Part shown: piece after piece, positions 28,140-36,966 of the stretch
Numbering within the stretch: the first letter of the stretch is position 1
How the letters are laid out: every line of letters begins with the position of its first letter
From: Alphaproteobacteria bacterium HT1-32
GTDB taxonomy: Bacteria; Pseudomonadota; Alphaproteobacteria; Rhodospirillales; HT1-32
Direction of reading: 5' to 3'
Length of the DNA: 64,000 nucleotides
Assembly (NCBI GenBank): GCA_009649675.1
Contig: WJPL01000003.1
Coordinates: 471,645-535,644, forward strand
Program-made: the position numbers and the translations under genes
The notes under the pieces: generated by a model
Told to the model about the DNA's origin: nothing
Seen by the model: the letters and a program-made list of their open reading frames with translations, nothing else
The model's database searches: none

Positions 28140-29174
28140 GTGAAGCTGAATGCTGGCCCATCTACTTTCTTCTCTACCTCTCTGAGCAGGCAAACATTGA
28201 AAAGTCTCTCTAAAAGCCCGGACATCATTTCGATAGCAGTTCAGCGGAGGGAATTCATTGAAGGCATTACCCTGCCTTTATTATCCCGGCTGCGGCTATA
28301 CGACCCGTCCAGAAAACCCCGCGGGCTGAAGAAGCTCGGGCGGAAGCTCGGACAGGCCGCAGATGTTGTTATCCATGAATGGATGGCACTTCCTTCTACC
28401 GGGATATTCACTGTCCGGCGGGCCGACGGCTCAACCGGAGAATACAGATTTGACGCTCATCAGTCCGCTTATCTGGCATATGCCAGCCGCGCCTTGTTTG
28501 GCGGATACGAGCTTGCTGAGACAATGTTTCTTGAGGCAATGCTCGCCAGAGCCAGCTGCTTTTATGATGTTGGTGCCAACTGGGGCTATTATACGTTACT
28601 GGCGGCAACTCACCCTCGCTATCACGGCAAAATCTATGCCTTCGATGTGTCTGACGAGATGAACCAGGCGTTATCCGGCATGGCAAAATCACTGGAAAGT
28701 CAGGCTATTGAAGTTATGGGGCACGGACTTTCAAACCGCTCCGGATATTCGGCGATATCGACTGACAGGGCAGCTCACCTCATAAGGGTTGTTGCGGAAA
28801 CTGACGGTCAGAAACTGACTGACCTGTCCGTACCCGTCGTCCGGCTCGACGAACTGAATATTACACCTCCCGACATGATGAAGCTTGATGTGGAAGACCA
28901 TGAATTTGAAGTCCTTCAGGGCGGCCTGAAAGTCCTGGAGCAGCACCAGCCTATCGTTCTTTTTGAAAGCCGTAACGGGGATGACGGTGGAAAGGCAGGC
29001 GAACTTCTGGAATCATACGGCTATCAGCTCTACGGATTACAGTCATGGACTGGTCCCGAAACCGGAATTGACCTGATCCCCATTCATTCGGACGATGCAG
29101 GATCAGACTGTCATCTCAACCTGGTTGCAGTTCCTGAAGGTCAGGAAAGCCGCTGGTTTGGTAAAGTTTCGTAG
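28140..29174 (+). CDS. FkbM family methyltransferase
   Basis: SAM-dependent O-methyltransferase of the FkbM type, often acting on sugars of surface polysaccharides or natural products. The 344-residue product has motif I FYDVGANWGYYTLLA, IYAFDVS, and the family-typical end MMKLDVEDHEFEVLQGG and VLFES. The first 60 residues do not match the family core. The GTG at 28140 is 8 bases from a strong -10; a TTG at 28197 with AGCAGG before it is an alternative start. No glycosyltransferase is adjacent and the substrate is unknown. Confidence 0.8.
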   Translation: MKLNAGPSTFFSTSLSRQTLKSLSKSPDIISIAVQRREFIEGITLPLLSRLRLYDPSRKPRGLKKLGRKLGQAADVVIHEWMALPSTGIFTVRRADGSTGEYRFDAHQSAYLAYASRALFGGYELAETMFLEAMLARASCFYDVGANWGYYTLLAATHPRYHGKIYAFDVSDEMNQALSGMAKSLESQAIEVMGHGLSNRSGYSAISTDRAAHLIRVVAETDGQKLTDLSVPVVRLDELNITPPDMMKLDVEDHEFEVLQGGLKVLEQHQPIVLFESRNGDDGGKAGELLESYGYQLYGLQSWTGPETGIDLIPIHSDDAGSDCHLNLVAVPEGQESRWFGKVS

Positions 29175-29297
29175 ACCAGCCTCTCTGATAAAGAGGCAGC
29201 AAGGGAACACATCAACCTGTTTGGCGTTAACTCTTTTACCATAAGTAACCGGCATAGTCCGCGTTAGAACTATAGTAGCGGACCGTCTCAACGCGTC

Positions 29298-30959
29298 ATG
29301 CAATACGACCAAATCAATACTCTGGTAGGCCAGCTTCTCTCACGCGTCGACAATGTTGCGATTCGGGATTTGCTGACGATGCTTGATGCCGGACAGCTTG
29401 GTCCGCCCAGCGGCAAGCGTGATGCAATCCGTGAAAACCTGATCATACATCTGAACAAGCACCGCCCTCAGAGGGCGCGGCGTTTGTTTACGATGGCGTT
29501 TGAACCCTTCATGACACGTAACCCGCGTCTGCTGCATGATGTTGAACGGGTTCCCGGGCTGGTTCATTTCTTTGACACGGCTGGTCTGTGGGATGCACTC
29601 AGCACGCAGGCAATCTCGAAACTTGTGCATGAGGTTTCGGACAGCCTCGACGATATGCTGACGGGCCAGCTTATTGATGAAGCCCTGTATACACCGGAAG
29701 CAGAGGCATTGCTCAAACGCATGACCGCTGCAGGTGCAAAATATATCACCGGCATTCTGAAAAACCGGGATCAGGTTCAACGCTTTATCGACTATATCAA
29801 CAAGACACGGGCGGAAGCGATCAAGGCCACGGGTGATACCAACACCACCATGCGTCTGGTCGACCGGAACACCCTGATCATGCTCCGGGATATCCTTGCT
29901 GCCGATACCATTCTTGCGCCCGCGACACGTAAATTCACCGAACAGCTTAAAACCCTGATGGCAAACGGTGCTTCAGATCGCGAGCTTGCTTTTGAACTGG
30001 GTGTGGCCAGGGACGATATTGTAAATCTGCTTGGGGATGCCGGGTTCGACCCAGCTCTCGCAAATCACCTCCCGCTTTCGCTTATTCATGTGCGCCAGGA
30101 TTTTGGGCTGGTGACAAAGTATCTGCAGAACCTGAAAGCCATTGAAGACCCCAGCGCGCTTCAGCGTGAAGAAACCGACATGCTGATTGACGCGATGATC
30201 GGACATTTCCGGGTAGCCAGCCGGTGCCTGCCTGTTGAACTTGCCGACGCACTGTCGCTGGAAGAAAACCAGAAGAAACCGCTGAAGATTTCGGCAGGAG
30301 ACAAGAAGTCGATTGAAAACCTGCTGGATCAACTCGACCGCTCGATGACCGGGCTGGATGCGGTCGGGGCCTTCAACGACAAGCGCCGCGAAACGATGCT
30401 GCGGAGTTATCTGGCCGATGCGGAAAAAGGCCTGAAAACCCGCGTCGTCAACGCTGTCTTCCGACGGGCTGCTGCTGCCTGCAATGCCCGGCTGGAACCC
30501 GTTGAAGATCACGACACGATTGTCTGGGCCGTCTCCCTGATGTGGCGCTGGAAAGCCATCCTCGACAAGAACGGTTACGGAAGCGCCGAGATCACCGGCT
30601 GGCGGGCTGATGTGATCCACGAAATCCAGCCGATGTTCCGCGATGCCTGTGTCCAGCGCGAACGGGAGTCTGCGGCAGGACGAATCGCTCATGTCGTCCG
30701 GATTTTTGATATCGCCCGGCCACTCGACCTGCAACTCAAGGAATGGGTATCGGTAATGCACCGGAACCTGATCAACATTCTGATGGACGCTTTCGAGATT
30801 CAGTCCAGTTTCACAAGTGGTGAACGGCGAATTATTGATGCTGTTGCCGATCTTGCGACGGCAGAACTTGAAAAAACCAAGAACTGGCAGGATGCGGAGC
30901 TGGCAGAATTTGTCGCGGCCCGTGACCGGCGCTTCGGGAAACGGGAAAAAGAAGAATAG
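29298..30959 (+). CDS. Large helical protein of unknown function, 553 residues
   Basis: I do not recognise this protein. It is rich in predicted helix, has no signal peptide or membrane segment, and has no evident nucleotide-binding or catalytic motif. The N-terminus LLSRVDNVAIRDLLTMLDAGQLGPP and the C-terminus (FTSGERRIIDAVADLATAELEKTKNW) look like regular soluble coding sequence, and codon use matches the neighbours. It is preceded by the FkbM gene (123-base gap) and followed by the DUF4864 gene; no functional link is visible. Confidence 0.7.
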   Translation: MQYDQINTLVGQLLSRVDNVAIRDLLTMLDAGQLGPPSGKRDAIRENLIIHLNKHRPQRARRLFTMAFEPFMTRNPRLLHDVERVPGLVHFFDTAGLWDALSTQAISKLVHEVSDSLDDMLTGQLIDEALYTPEAEALLKRMTAAGAKYITGILKNRDQVQRFIDYINKTRAEAIKATGDTNTTMRLVDRNTLIMLRDILAADTILAPATRKFTEQLKTLMANGASDRELAFELGVARDDIVNLLGDAGFDPALANHLPLSLIHVRQDFGLVTKYLQNLKAIEDPSALQREETDMLIDAMIGHFRVASRCLPVELADALSLEENQKKPLKISAGDKKSIENLLDQLDRSMTGLDAVGAFNDKRRETMLRSYLADAEKGLKTRVVNAVFRRAAAACNARLEPVEDHDTIVWAVSLMWRWKAILDKNGYGSAEITGWRADVIHEIQPMFRDACVQRERESAAGRIAHVVRIFDIARPLDLQLKEWVSVMHRNLINILMDAFEIQSSFTSGERRIIDAVADLATAELEKTKNWQDAELAEFVAARDRRFGKREKEE

Positions 30960-31034
30960 TCTCTGCCCTTCGTCGGCACCGTCCCCCGTTTTTTTTCACT
31001 TGAAAGGCCGTTCCGGCATTCCGACTTCCTGATT

Positions 31035-31499
31035 ATGAAGACGGGAAATTCAGTTACGACAGCCATATTTCTCAGTCTCTGGACATTGCTCCTCGCATCC
31101 GGGGCAATGTCAGCAGAGCCTGACCGTGGTGCCATCAGGTCAGTCGTCGAGCAACAGCTGGCGGCTTTCCAGCAGGATAATGCCGCCCTCGCCTTTTCTT
31201 TTGCTTCGCCCAAGATCCGGAAAACCTTCGGGTCTCCCGATCGCTTTCTCTTAATGGTCAAATCCGGCTATCCTGCAGTATATCGGCCGCAATCCGTTAC
31301 CTTCCTGGATGTCATCATGCTGCGTGGCCAGCCAACCCAGCGGGTTCTGCTGACGGCCCCCGACGGTACACAGACAACAGCTCATTACTTTATGGAACAG
31401 CAGCCGGACGGACGCTGGCTGATCGATGGTTGCGTACTCAGCACGCCGGAAGCCCTGTCCGCCAAATGGCAAGGTTATCGTCACCCGGCTGCGGGCTGA
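31035..31499 (+). CDS. DUF4864 domain secreted protein
   Basis: 154 residues with a signal peptide (cleavage near ASGAMSA, residue 27) and a SnoaL-like DUF4864 domain with FQQDNAALAFSFASP, IRKTFGS and FLDVIMLRGQPTQRVLL. The function of the family is unknown; the fold resembles NTF2-like proteins. It lies 75 bases after the 553-residue gene on the same strand. Confidence 0.8.
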   Translation: MKTGNSVTTAIFLSLWTLLLASGAMSAEPDRGAIRSVVEQQLAAFQQDNAALAFSFASPKIRKTFGSPDRFLLMVKSGYPAVYRPQSVTFLDVIMLRGQPTQRVLLTAPDGTQTTAHYFMEQQPDGRWLIDGCVLSTPEALSAKWQGYRHPAAG

Positions 31500-31502
31500 A
31501 CT

Positions 31503-31676
31503 TCAGCTCCCCTGATTTCGGACAGCGTCTGTGTACAGACGCTCGATATCTTCGATGGTCAGTTGTTCATCCTCAAATTCAACTTCCCAGGCTTCGTCGG
31601 CGCAGGCCATGACCTGACCAGTCGGCAGAACAGCAGACGACATGACTAACATGATGGAAACTATGGATATCTTCAT
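31503..31676 (-). CDS. Small secreted acidic protein, 57 residues
   Basis: The ATG at 31676 is preceded by GGAG 7 bases upstream. The product has a signal peptide (MKISIVSIMLVMSSAV, cleavage near GQVMA) and a short acidic mature part (ACADEAWEVEFEDEQLTIEDIERL). An upstream ATG at 31724 would add 16 residues before the signal peptide and is less likely. No family recognised. It is convergent with the DUF4864 gene. Confidence 0.6.
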   Translation of the reverse strand: MKISIVSIMLVMSSAVLPTGQVMACADEAWEVEFEDEQLTIEDIERLYTDAVRNQGS

Positions 31677-31793
31677 CACTGTACTCCGTTGTTGCAGAAC
31701 TGCCGGTAACCAGAATTCCGGCACTCGCAGATTGCAGTGACGCTGTTTGAATGAGAAAGTGACTGATATTCAGGACAGCCTAACGGAAATCCC

Positions 31794-32963
31794 ATGAAAG
31801 AAGATACAGTTATTGTCACTTCCGGTCGTTCACCGGAAGATCATAACGGCGCAGTCAATGTTCCGGTTTATCGTGTTTCGACGATCACCCACCCGACAGT
31901 CGCTGAACTGGAAGCTGCCACAAAGGCCGGTAATTTCAGCAATCGCTATGGTCGCGTCGGCACACCGACAACTGAAGCATTCGAAGCAGCGGTTTCTGCC
32001 CTTGAAGGCGGTTTCAACACGGTGTCCATGTCTTCCGGGTTGTCCGCGCTGACATCGTCCTTGCTGGCCTTTCTGTCGACCGGTGATCATGTCCTGATCA
32101 CGGATTCAGTTTACGGACCGGTGCGGCGTTTCGCGACCTCGCATCTGCAACGCCTCGGCATTGAGGTGACCTTCTATGATCCCCTGATCGGTGGCGATAT
32201 CGCCAGCCTGATTCAGGACAACACCAAAATCGTATTTGTCGAAGCCCCCGGCTCCCTGACCTTCGACATGCAGGATATCCCGGCCATTTCGGCAGCCGCA
32301 CATGCTGCCGGCGCACTGGTTTTCATGGATAATACCTGGGGCACACCGGTTTATTGCAAGCCATTCGATCTTGGCGTCGATATCTCGATCCATGCCTGCA
32401 CCAAATATATCTGCGGTCATTCCGATGCCATGCTGGGCTGCGCCACTGCGGCCAATGAAGAACTCTATATTCAGCTCAAGACGTTCTGCGTGCATCAGGG
32501 CGTCTGTGCCGGCACCGAAGAACTGTTCCTTGGTCTGCGCGGATTGCGGACAATCTCAGTGCGCCTTGAGCGGCATATGAAAACCGGCATCGAACTCGCC
32601 AGCTGGCTGGCTGCCCGTGATGAAGTTGATCGCGTACTTCACCCTGCCCTGCCTGACGACCCCGGTCATGCCCTGTGGAAACGTGATTTCAAAGGCTCCT
32701 GTGGCCTGTTCGGACTGATCCTGAAGGATGTCCGTAAAGAAGCCGTCGACGCCATGCTGGATTCACTCAGCCTTTATGGCATGGGCGCCAGCTGGGGCGG
32801 CTTTGAAAGCCTGATTCTGCCAACCAATCCCGGTGCCTACCGGACCGCCTCAAAATGGGAAGCAGCGGGCCCCAGTCTTCGTATTCATGCCGGCCTTGAA
32901 GATATCGACGATCTGAAAGCCGACCTTGAGCAAGGCTTCGCCGCGCTTAAAGCCAATGCCTGA
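31794..32963 (+). CDS. metC: Cystathionine beta-lyase (PLP-dependent)
   Basis: Trans-sulfuration enzyme that releases homocysteine from cystathionine. The 389-residue PLP fold-type I protein has the Schiff-base lysine at K204 (CTKYICGHSDAM), the cofactor aspartate at 179 (MDNTWG), and the NRYGR phosphate-binding segment at about 50-54. Distinction from related gamma-lyases rests on overall similarity only. It heads an operon in which hisI overlaps its end. Confidence 0.85.
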   Translation: MKEDTVIVTSGRSPEDHNGAVNVPVYRVSTITHPTVAELEAATKAGNFSNRYGRVGTPTTEAFEAAVSALEGGFNTVSMSSGLSALTSSLLAFLSTGDHVLITDSVYGPVRRFATSHLQRLGIEVTFYDPLIGGDIASLIQDNTKIVFVEAPGSLTFDMQDIPAISAAAHAAGALVFMDNTWGTPVYCKPFDLGVDISIHACTKYICGHSDAMLGCATAANEELYIQLKTFCVHQGVCAGTEELFLGLRGLRTISVRLERHMKTGIELASWLAARDEVDRVLHPALPDDPGHALWKRDFKGSCGLFGLILKDVRKEAVDAMLDSLSLYGMGASWGGFESLILPTNPGAYRTASKWEAAGPSLRIHAGLEDIDDLKADLEQGFAALKANA

Positions 32964-33399
32964 ACGTAATCCTGCCGAAAATGACGGGGTCTGGCCGGTC
33001 CCGTCAGATGCAGCCATATCGGCCTTCATACAGAAAATCTCCTTTAACGGTGATGGCCTCGTTGCCGCCATCGCCCAGCAGGATGTAAGCGGTGAAGTGC
33101 TGATGATGGCGTGGATGTCCGCTGAAGCCGTGAAGGAAACATTGTCCACCGGGCGTGTCTGCTACTGGTCACGGTCACGGCAGGCATTATGGCGCAAGGG
33201 TGAGACCTCCGGACAGGTTCAGCGCCTCATTGACGCCCGTGTCGATTGCGACGGCGACACCCTGTTGCTGATTGTCGACCAGAAAGGCGTTGCCTGTCAT
33301 ACCGGTCGCCGGAGCTGCTTCTTTCAGGCTATACGGAATGATGCTGTCACAGCCATCATGGATGTCGAGATTTCGCCCGAGGATCTGTATCACAAATGA
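32956..33399 (+). CDS. hisI: Phosphoribosyl-AMP cyclohydrolase
   Basis: Third step of histidine synthesis. From the ATG at 32956 the product is 147 residues; a TTG at 32926 would overlap metC by 38 bases. The zinc and magnesium site is visible in DARVDCDGDTLLLIV and CHTGRRSCFF. No hisE domain is fused, as is usual in alphaproteobacteria. It overlaps metC by 8 bases and the CobW-type gene by 4, a tight three-gene unit with no other his gene. Confidence 0.93.
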   Translation: MPERNPAENDGVWPVPSDAAISAFIQKISFNGDGLVAAIAQQDVSGEVLMMAWMSAEAVKETLSTGRVCYWSRSRQALWRKGETSGQVQRLIDARVDCDGDTLLLIVDQKGVACHTGRRSCFFQAIRNDAVTAIMDVEISPEDLYHK

Positions 33400-34478
33400 C
33401 GCGTGATGTTGCGACAGAAGCCGCAGAGGCGGTACCGGTTACGGTCATCACCGGATTCCTCGGCAGTGGCAAAACCACCCTGCTCAATCATCTTCTGCAA
33501 CAGCCTTCACTCTCGGACACAGCGGTTCTGGTGAACGAGTTTGGTGAGATCGGTCTCGATCACATGCTGGTCCGCGAGCTTGATGAGTCCACCGTTCTGC
33601 TGAATTCCGGGTGCCTCTGCTGTACCGTACGCACCGACCTCGTCGACAGCCTCCGCGATCTGTATGCGAAACGGGCCTCCGGCGAGGTACCGCTGTTTCG
33701 CCGGGTGATCATTGAAACCACCGGCCTTGCCGATCCGGCTCCTGTACTTCACACACTGATGACAGACCCGATGATTGGTGCCCGTTTCAGATTCGACGGT
33801 GTTGTTACCACCGTTGATGCCGCCAACGGTATGCTGACGCTTGATGAGCATGCGGAAGCCATCAAGCAGGCGGCGGTTGCCGACCGTATCCTGATCACAA
33901 AAAGCGATCTGGCTGATCCCGGGCAGTTAACAGACCTTGAGAAACGGCTCAGCGCGCTCAACCCGGCAGCACCGGCATACCGGGTGACGAATGGCATCAT
34001 CGATCCTGAGCACCTGCTGAACGCAGGGTTGTTCCAGCCCGGCCAGAAGATCCCGGACGTCGCAAACTGGCTGCGTGACGAGGCCTATAGTGACAATGGT
34101 CATGACCATGACCATGGAGATCATCACCACCACCATCATCATGACATCAACCGGCATGATGCCCGTGTCAGCAGCTTCAGCCTGACCTTCGATGAGCCGC
34201 TGAACTGGGATGGTGTCGTTACCTGGATCGAGATGCTGATCGCCACACGGGGCGACAGTCTGTTGCGGATCAAGGGCATCCTGAGCCTTGCTGGTGAAGA
34301 CCTCCCGGTTGTTCTCCACGGGGTTCAGCATGTGTTCCACCCGCCCGTCAGACTTGATGCCTGGCCAACTGACGATCACCGGTCCCGACTAGTCTTCATC
34401 ACCCGAGATCTTGGCCGCGACGCCATCGAACAAACCTTCCGGGCCTTCAATGAGGCCGCGACAAAACCGCAGGGCTGA
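33396..34478 (+). CDS. CobW/COG0523 family metal-chaperone GTPase
   Basis: G3E GTPase that delivers a metal, often zinc, to client enzymes. The 360-residue product has Walker A GFLGSGKTT at 20-28, the metal motif CLCC at 73-76, the NKxD-like TKSD at 168-171, and a His/Asp-rich loop at 236-254 with 11 histidines. A CobW C-terminal domain follows. It overlaps hisI by 4 bases. COG0523 genes beside hisI are known in zinc-limitation contexts; the target here is inference. No Zur box was found. Confidence 0.9.
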   Translation: MTRDVATEAAEAVPVTVITGFLGSGKTTLLNHLLQQPSLSDTAVLVNEFGEIGLDHMLVRELDESTVLLNSGCLCCTVRTDLVDSLRDLYAKRASGEVPLFRRVIIETTGLADPAPVLHTLMTDPMIGARFRFDGVVTTVDAANGMLTLDEHAEAIKQAAVADRILITKSDLADPGQLTDLEKRLSALNPAAPAYRVTNGIIDPEHLLNAGLFQPGQKIPDVANWLRDEAYSDNGHDHDHGDHHHHHHHDINRHDARVSSFSLTFDEPLNWDGVVTWIEMLIATRGDSLLRIKGILSLAGEDLPVVLHGVQHVFHPPVRLDAWPTDDHRSRLVFITRDLGRDAIEQTFRAFNEAATKPQG

Positions 34479-34542
34479 TCTGGTTTCACACGAAAACAGA
34501 TGTCCCTGATGCAGCGGAAAGCAGCAGGATGAGATGCGACGA

Positions 34543-34570
34543 TTGACAATTAGGACAAATGTCCTAATTG
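34543..34570 (+). promoter_or_regulatory. Promoter and palindromic operator of the tetR gene
   Basis: TTGACA (34543-34548) starts a promoter with a 16-base spacer and TAATTG as -10. The spacer and -10 are covered by a perfect dyad, CAATTAGGAC-AAAT-GTCCTAATTG (34547-34570). This is the expected layout of an autoregulated TetR operator. Confidence 0.65.
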
Positions 34571-34607
34571 TTGATTTCGTCAAACCTGCAAAGCAGAAGG
34601 TCCATCT

Positions 34608-35219
34608 GTGTCGAAACCAGCAACCCGCGACATGATTATAGAAAAGGCTGATACGCTTTTTTATGAAATGGGTTTCGAAGCCACATCCTTTTCAGACATT
34701 TCCGCTTCTGTAGGAATTTCGCGCGGGAATTTCTACCATCATTTCAAAACCAAAGATGATATCCTCAATGCGGTCATCACCTCCCGTATTGAGCGGACAC
34801 GCGCCATGCTCAGGCACTGGGAAACCAGCACCGACGAACCGCGCGACCGCATTATTTCCTTCATCCGTATCCTGATCACCAATCGTACCAGCATCATGGC
34901 CTACGGTTGTCCGGTTGGGACGCTGTGCTCGGAACTCGCCAAACTCGGTCACGATTCACAACAGCGGGCAGCTGAAATCTTTGACCTGTTTCAGGACTGG
35001 CTGACCAGACAGTTTCGTTCTCTCGGCACAATTGAAGCAACCGACGCACAGGCACTTCACCTGCTCACCTGGTCGCAGGGCGTAGCCGTGATGGCGACAG
35101 TTTTTCGCGACGAGGCTTACATCCGCCACGAAGTTGCTGAAATCGAACGCTGGCTCGACGCGCAATGCGCGCCTTCTTTCAACGACAGACAGGAGCATCC
35201 ATGTTCGTCACCTTCCTGA
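34608..35219 (+). CDS. TetR family transcriptional regulator
   Basis: 203 residues with the N-terminal helix-turn-helix (FSDISASVGISRGNFYHHFKTKDDIL at about 24-50, family-typical) and a variable ligand domain. The start is GTG at 34608, 37 bases after the palindrome, which it probably binds to control its own transcription. The 3' end overlaps the YciI-like gene by 19 bases. The effector is unknown. Confidence 0.88.
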   Translation: MSKPATRDMIIEKADTLFYEMGFEATSFSDISASVGISRGNFYHHFKTKDDILNAVITSRIERTRAMLRHWETSTDEPRDRIISFIRILITNRTSIMAYGCPVGTLCSELAKLGHDSQQRAAEIFDLFQDWLTRQFRSLGTIEATDAQALHLLTWSQGVAVMATVFRDEAYIRHEVAEIERWLDAQCAPSFNDRQEHPCSSPS

Positions 35220-35494
35220 GATTCTCAGAAAACCGCGCCGCAGCACCAGAATTCATGGCTGCTCATAATGAATGGATCGCCAAAGGATTTGCTGACGGGG
35301 TATTTTTGGGCGTCGGGTCGATCCAGCCCGCTGCGGGCGGGGCGATCTTTTCTCATGGAGAGACACGCGAACTCCACGAAACCCGCATCCAGTCCGATCC
35401 TTTCGTGGCTGAAGGGGTGGTAACCGCTGAAATCCATGAGATTGATCTTAAACGTACGCATCCTGCACTGGAGTTTCTGAAGGCTCCGGAGTAA
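35201..35494 (+). CDS. YciI-like protein
   Basis: A 97-residue dimeric alpha+beta barrel protein of the YciI family, whose reactions are mostly unknown. The start ATG at 35201 has AGGAG 5 bases upstream. Family features are FLRFSENRAAAPEFMAAHNEWI and the DPFVAEGVV block. It overlaps tetR by 19 bases, so the regulator and this gene share a transcript and probably a signal. Confidence 0.8.
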   Translation: MFVTFLRFSENRAAAPEFMAAHNEWIAKGFADGVFLGVGSIQPAAGGAIFSHGETRELHETRIQSDPFVAEGVVTAEIHEIDLKRTHPALEFLKAPE

Positions 35495-35601
35495 CTTCGA
35501 CGAAGACTCTCACGCAGTTTCATCAGATATCCCGACAACAGCAGAACCGGCCGCTATTAAATTTCCTTCACGAAACGACGGAGTTTGGATAGGATTTTTC
35601 C

Positions 35602-36078
35602 ATGAAAATCCTGTCGTCGCTTGCTGTCATTGTTTCAGTTGGCCTGATGATCTCCGGCGCAACCGTGCTGGCCGGGTTTGATGAAGGTGAAATTGCCTAC
35701 AACAAACGGGACTATAAAACCGCGCTGACAGAATGGCAGCCTCTTGCCGAATCCGGCAATCCGGAAGCTCAGTACAAGATCGGCATGATGTATCGGCGTG
35801 GTCTCGGCGTAAAACCGGACTTTCATCAGTCTGCTGAATGGTTACTGAAGGCTGCCCGGAAGGGCCATGGTCTGGCTCAGGCCCGGCTGTCACGCCTGTT
35901 GCAGGACGGCAAGGGCATCCCGCAAGATGTCATTGAAGCCTACAAATGGCTGACACTGGCAGTAAGAAACGAAAACCCGGCGCTGGAGCCTGTCTTGCTG
36001 GAAATGCGCAGCCGACTGACCGAAGCGGAGATTCAGGAGGCAGAGTTCCGTGCCGACCGGTGGAAGCCGGAACAGTAA
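35602..36078 (+). CDS. Sel1-repeat secreted protein
   Basis: 158 residues with a signal peptide (cleavage near TVLAG, residue 24) and two or three Sel1-like repeats: GNPEAQYKIGMMYRRGLGVKPDF and GHGLAQARLSRLLQDGKGIPQDV, then EAYKWLTLAV. Such proteins act as adaptors in the periplasm. It stands alone and is convergent with the PagL-like gene. Confidence 0.85.
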   Translation: MKILSSLAVIVSVGLMISGATVLAGFDEGEIAYNKRDYKTALTEWQPLAESGNPEAQYKIGMMYRRGLGVKPDFHQSAEWLLKAARKGHGLAQARLSRLLQDGKGIPQDVIEAYKWLTLAVRNENPALEPVLLEMRSRLTEAEIQEAEFRADRWKPEQ

Positions 36079-36099
36079 CGATCTGTATCTGCCGGCAGA

Positions 36100-36843
36100 T
36101 CAGAACAGATAGCCGTAGCGGATCCCGAAATTATCCAGACCTTCATTGGCATCACAAAGTTTCGCATTGGAAATGTGATCGAGGTGAAGCTGGACGTTGT
36201 GGTGTTCGTTGAACCGGTAACCGAGGAAAAAGCTTTCCCGGAACAGAAGCCGGCAACCAAGTTCCTTGCGATCCGTTTCCAACGTCCGGGTTTTACCGTC
36301 ATGCACGGCACCGCCCCAGCTGAAGCCACCGAAGGTGCCTTCCCAGATATCCCATTCGTAAGTGATACCAAAATAGGCCTGACTGGTATCACCCTCGCTG
36401 TTGACGGTAACGCCGAGATGCGGACGCGGTGACCAGATATATTCAAAGAAAGACGGTGACTGGAACAGCACTTCAAAGTTGCCGTCGATACCGCCTTCCT
36501 TACTGCTGCCAAACGGCCCCGTATCATGCCAGAACGCACCAAGGCGGATTTCAGAAACGATATCGTTGAATTTAAGCTCGTCGCCATCCGACATTGATGC
36601 CGTACTGGCGGTCTGTGGTATGGAGGGTGGCGTTGATGCCGCTGCGGAAGTGACAGCGGGCTGAACGACCTGCGGCTGCTGCACAACCGGCACTGCGGGG
36701 GCGCGTCTCGCAGACCGGTCAAACGGATGGGCCTGATTGAGGAACACGCGCATGTCATACATCTGGGCTGACTGTGCTCCGGAAGACCAGAGTACCAGCC
36801 CTGAAACCAAACCTGCTGCTAGCGCCTTAAATCTGCTCACCAT
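36100..36843 (-). CDS. Lipid A 3-O-deacylase-like outer membrane protein (PagL family)
   Basis: Outer-membrane beta-barrel enzyme family that removes the 3-O acyl chain from lipid A. The 247-residue product has a signal peptide, a Pro/Ala/Ser-rich insert at about 40-85 and a C-terminal barrel. The catalytic motif is visible near the end: His223 and Ser225 in HISNAKL and Glu234 in ANEGLDN, then GIRYGYLF. The final aromatic residue fits an outer-membrane protein. The N-terminal insert is longer than in PagL. Activity is inferred from the motif. Confidence 0.78.
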   Translation of the reverse strand: MVSRFKALAAGLVSGLVLWSSGAQSAQMYDMRVFLNQAHPFDRSARRAPAVPVVQQPQVVQPAVTSAAASTPPSIPQTASTASMSDGDELKFNDIVSEIRLGAFWHDTGPFGSSKEGGIDGNFEVLFQSPSFFEYIWSPRPHLGVTVNSEGDTSQAYFGITYEWDIWEGTFGGFSWGGAVHDGKTRTLETDRKELGCRLLFRESFFLGYRFNEHHNVQLHLDHISNAKLCDANEGLDNFGIRYGYLF

Positions 36844-36889
36844 ATTCCCCCATCCCTGTAGCCATCGGCCGCAATGCTAACCAAAGGTC

Positions 36890-36966
36890 TGGTGACCCCT
36901 GCAGGACTCGAACCTGCAACATCCTGCTTAGAAGGCAGGTGCTCTATCCAGTTGAGCTAAGGGGCC
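36890..36966 (-). tRNA. tRNA-Arg (TCT)
   Basis: 77-base cloverleaf on the minus strand: acceptor GGCCCCT against AGGGGTC with one G-T pair, anticodon loop CTTCTAA giving TCT, T-loop GGTTCGAGTCC and encoded CCA. The first 10 bases overlap the stop codon end of the NDUFS4-like gene. Confidence 0.95.

Noticed and set aside
31725-31793. SAM riboswitch or Zur box before metC
   Set aside because: Only about 70 bases are available, and no conserved riboswitch stem or Zur dyad is visible.
36088-36101. Palindrome ATCTGCCGGCAGAT between Sel1 and PagL-like genes
   Set aside because: No loop and no T-run, and it touches the PagL-like stop; not clearly a terminator or operator.
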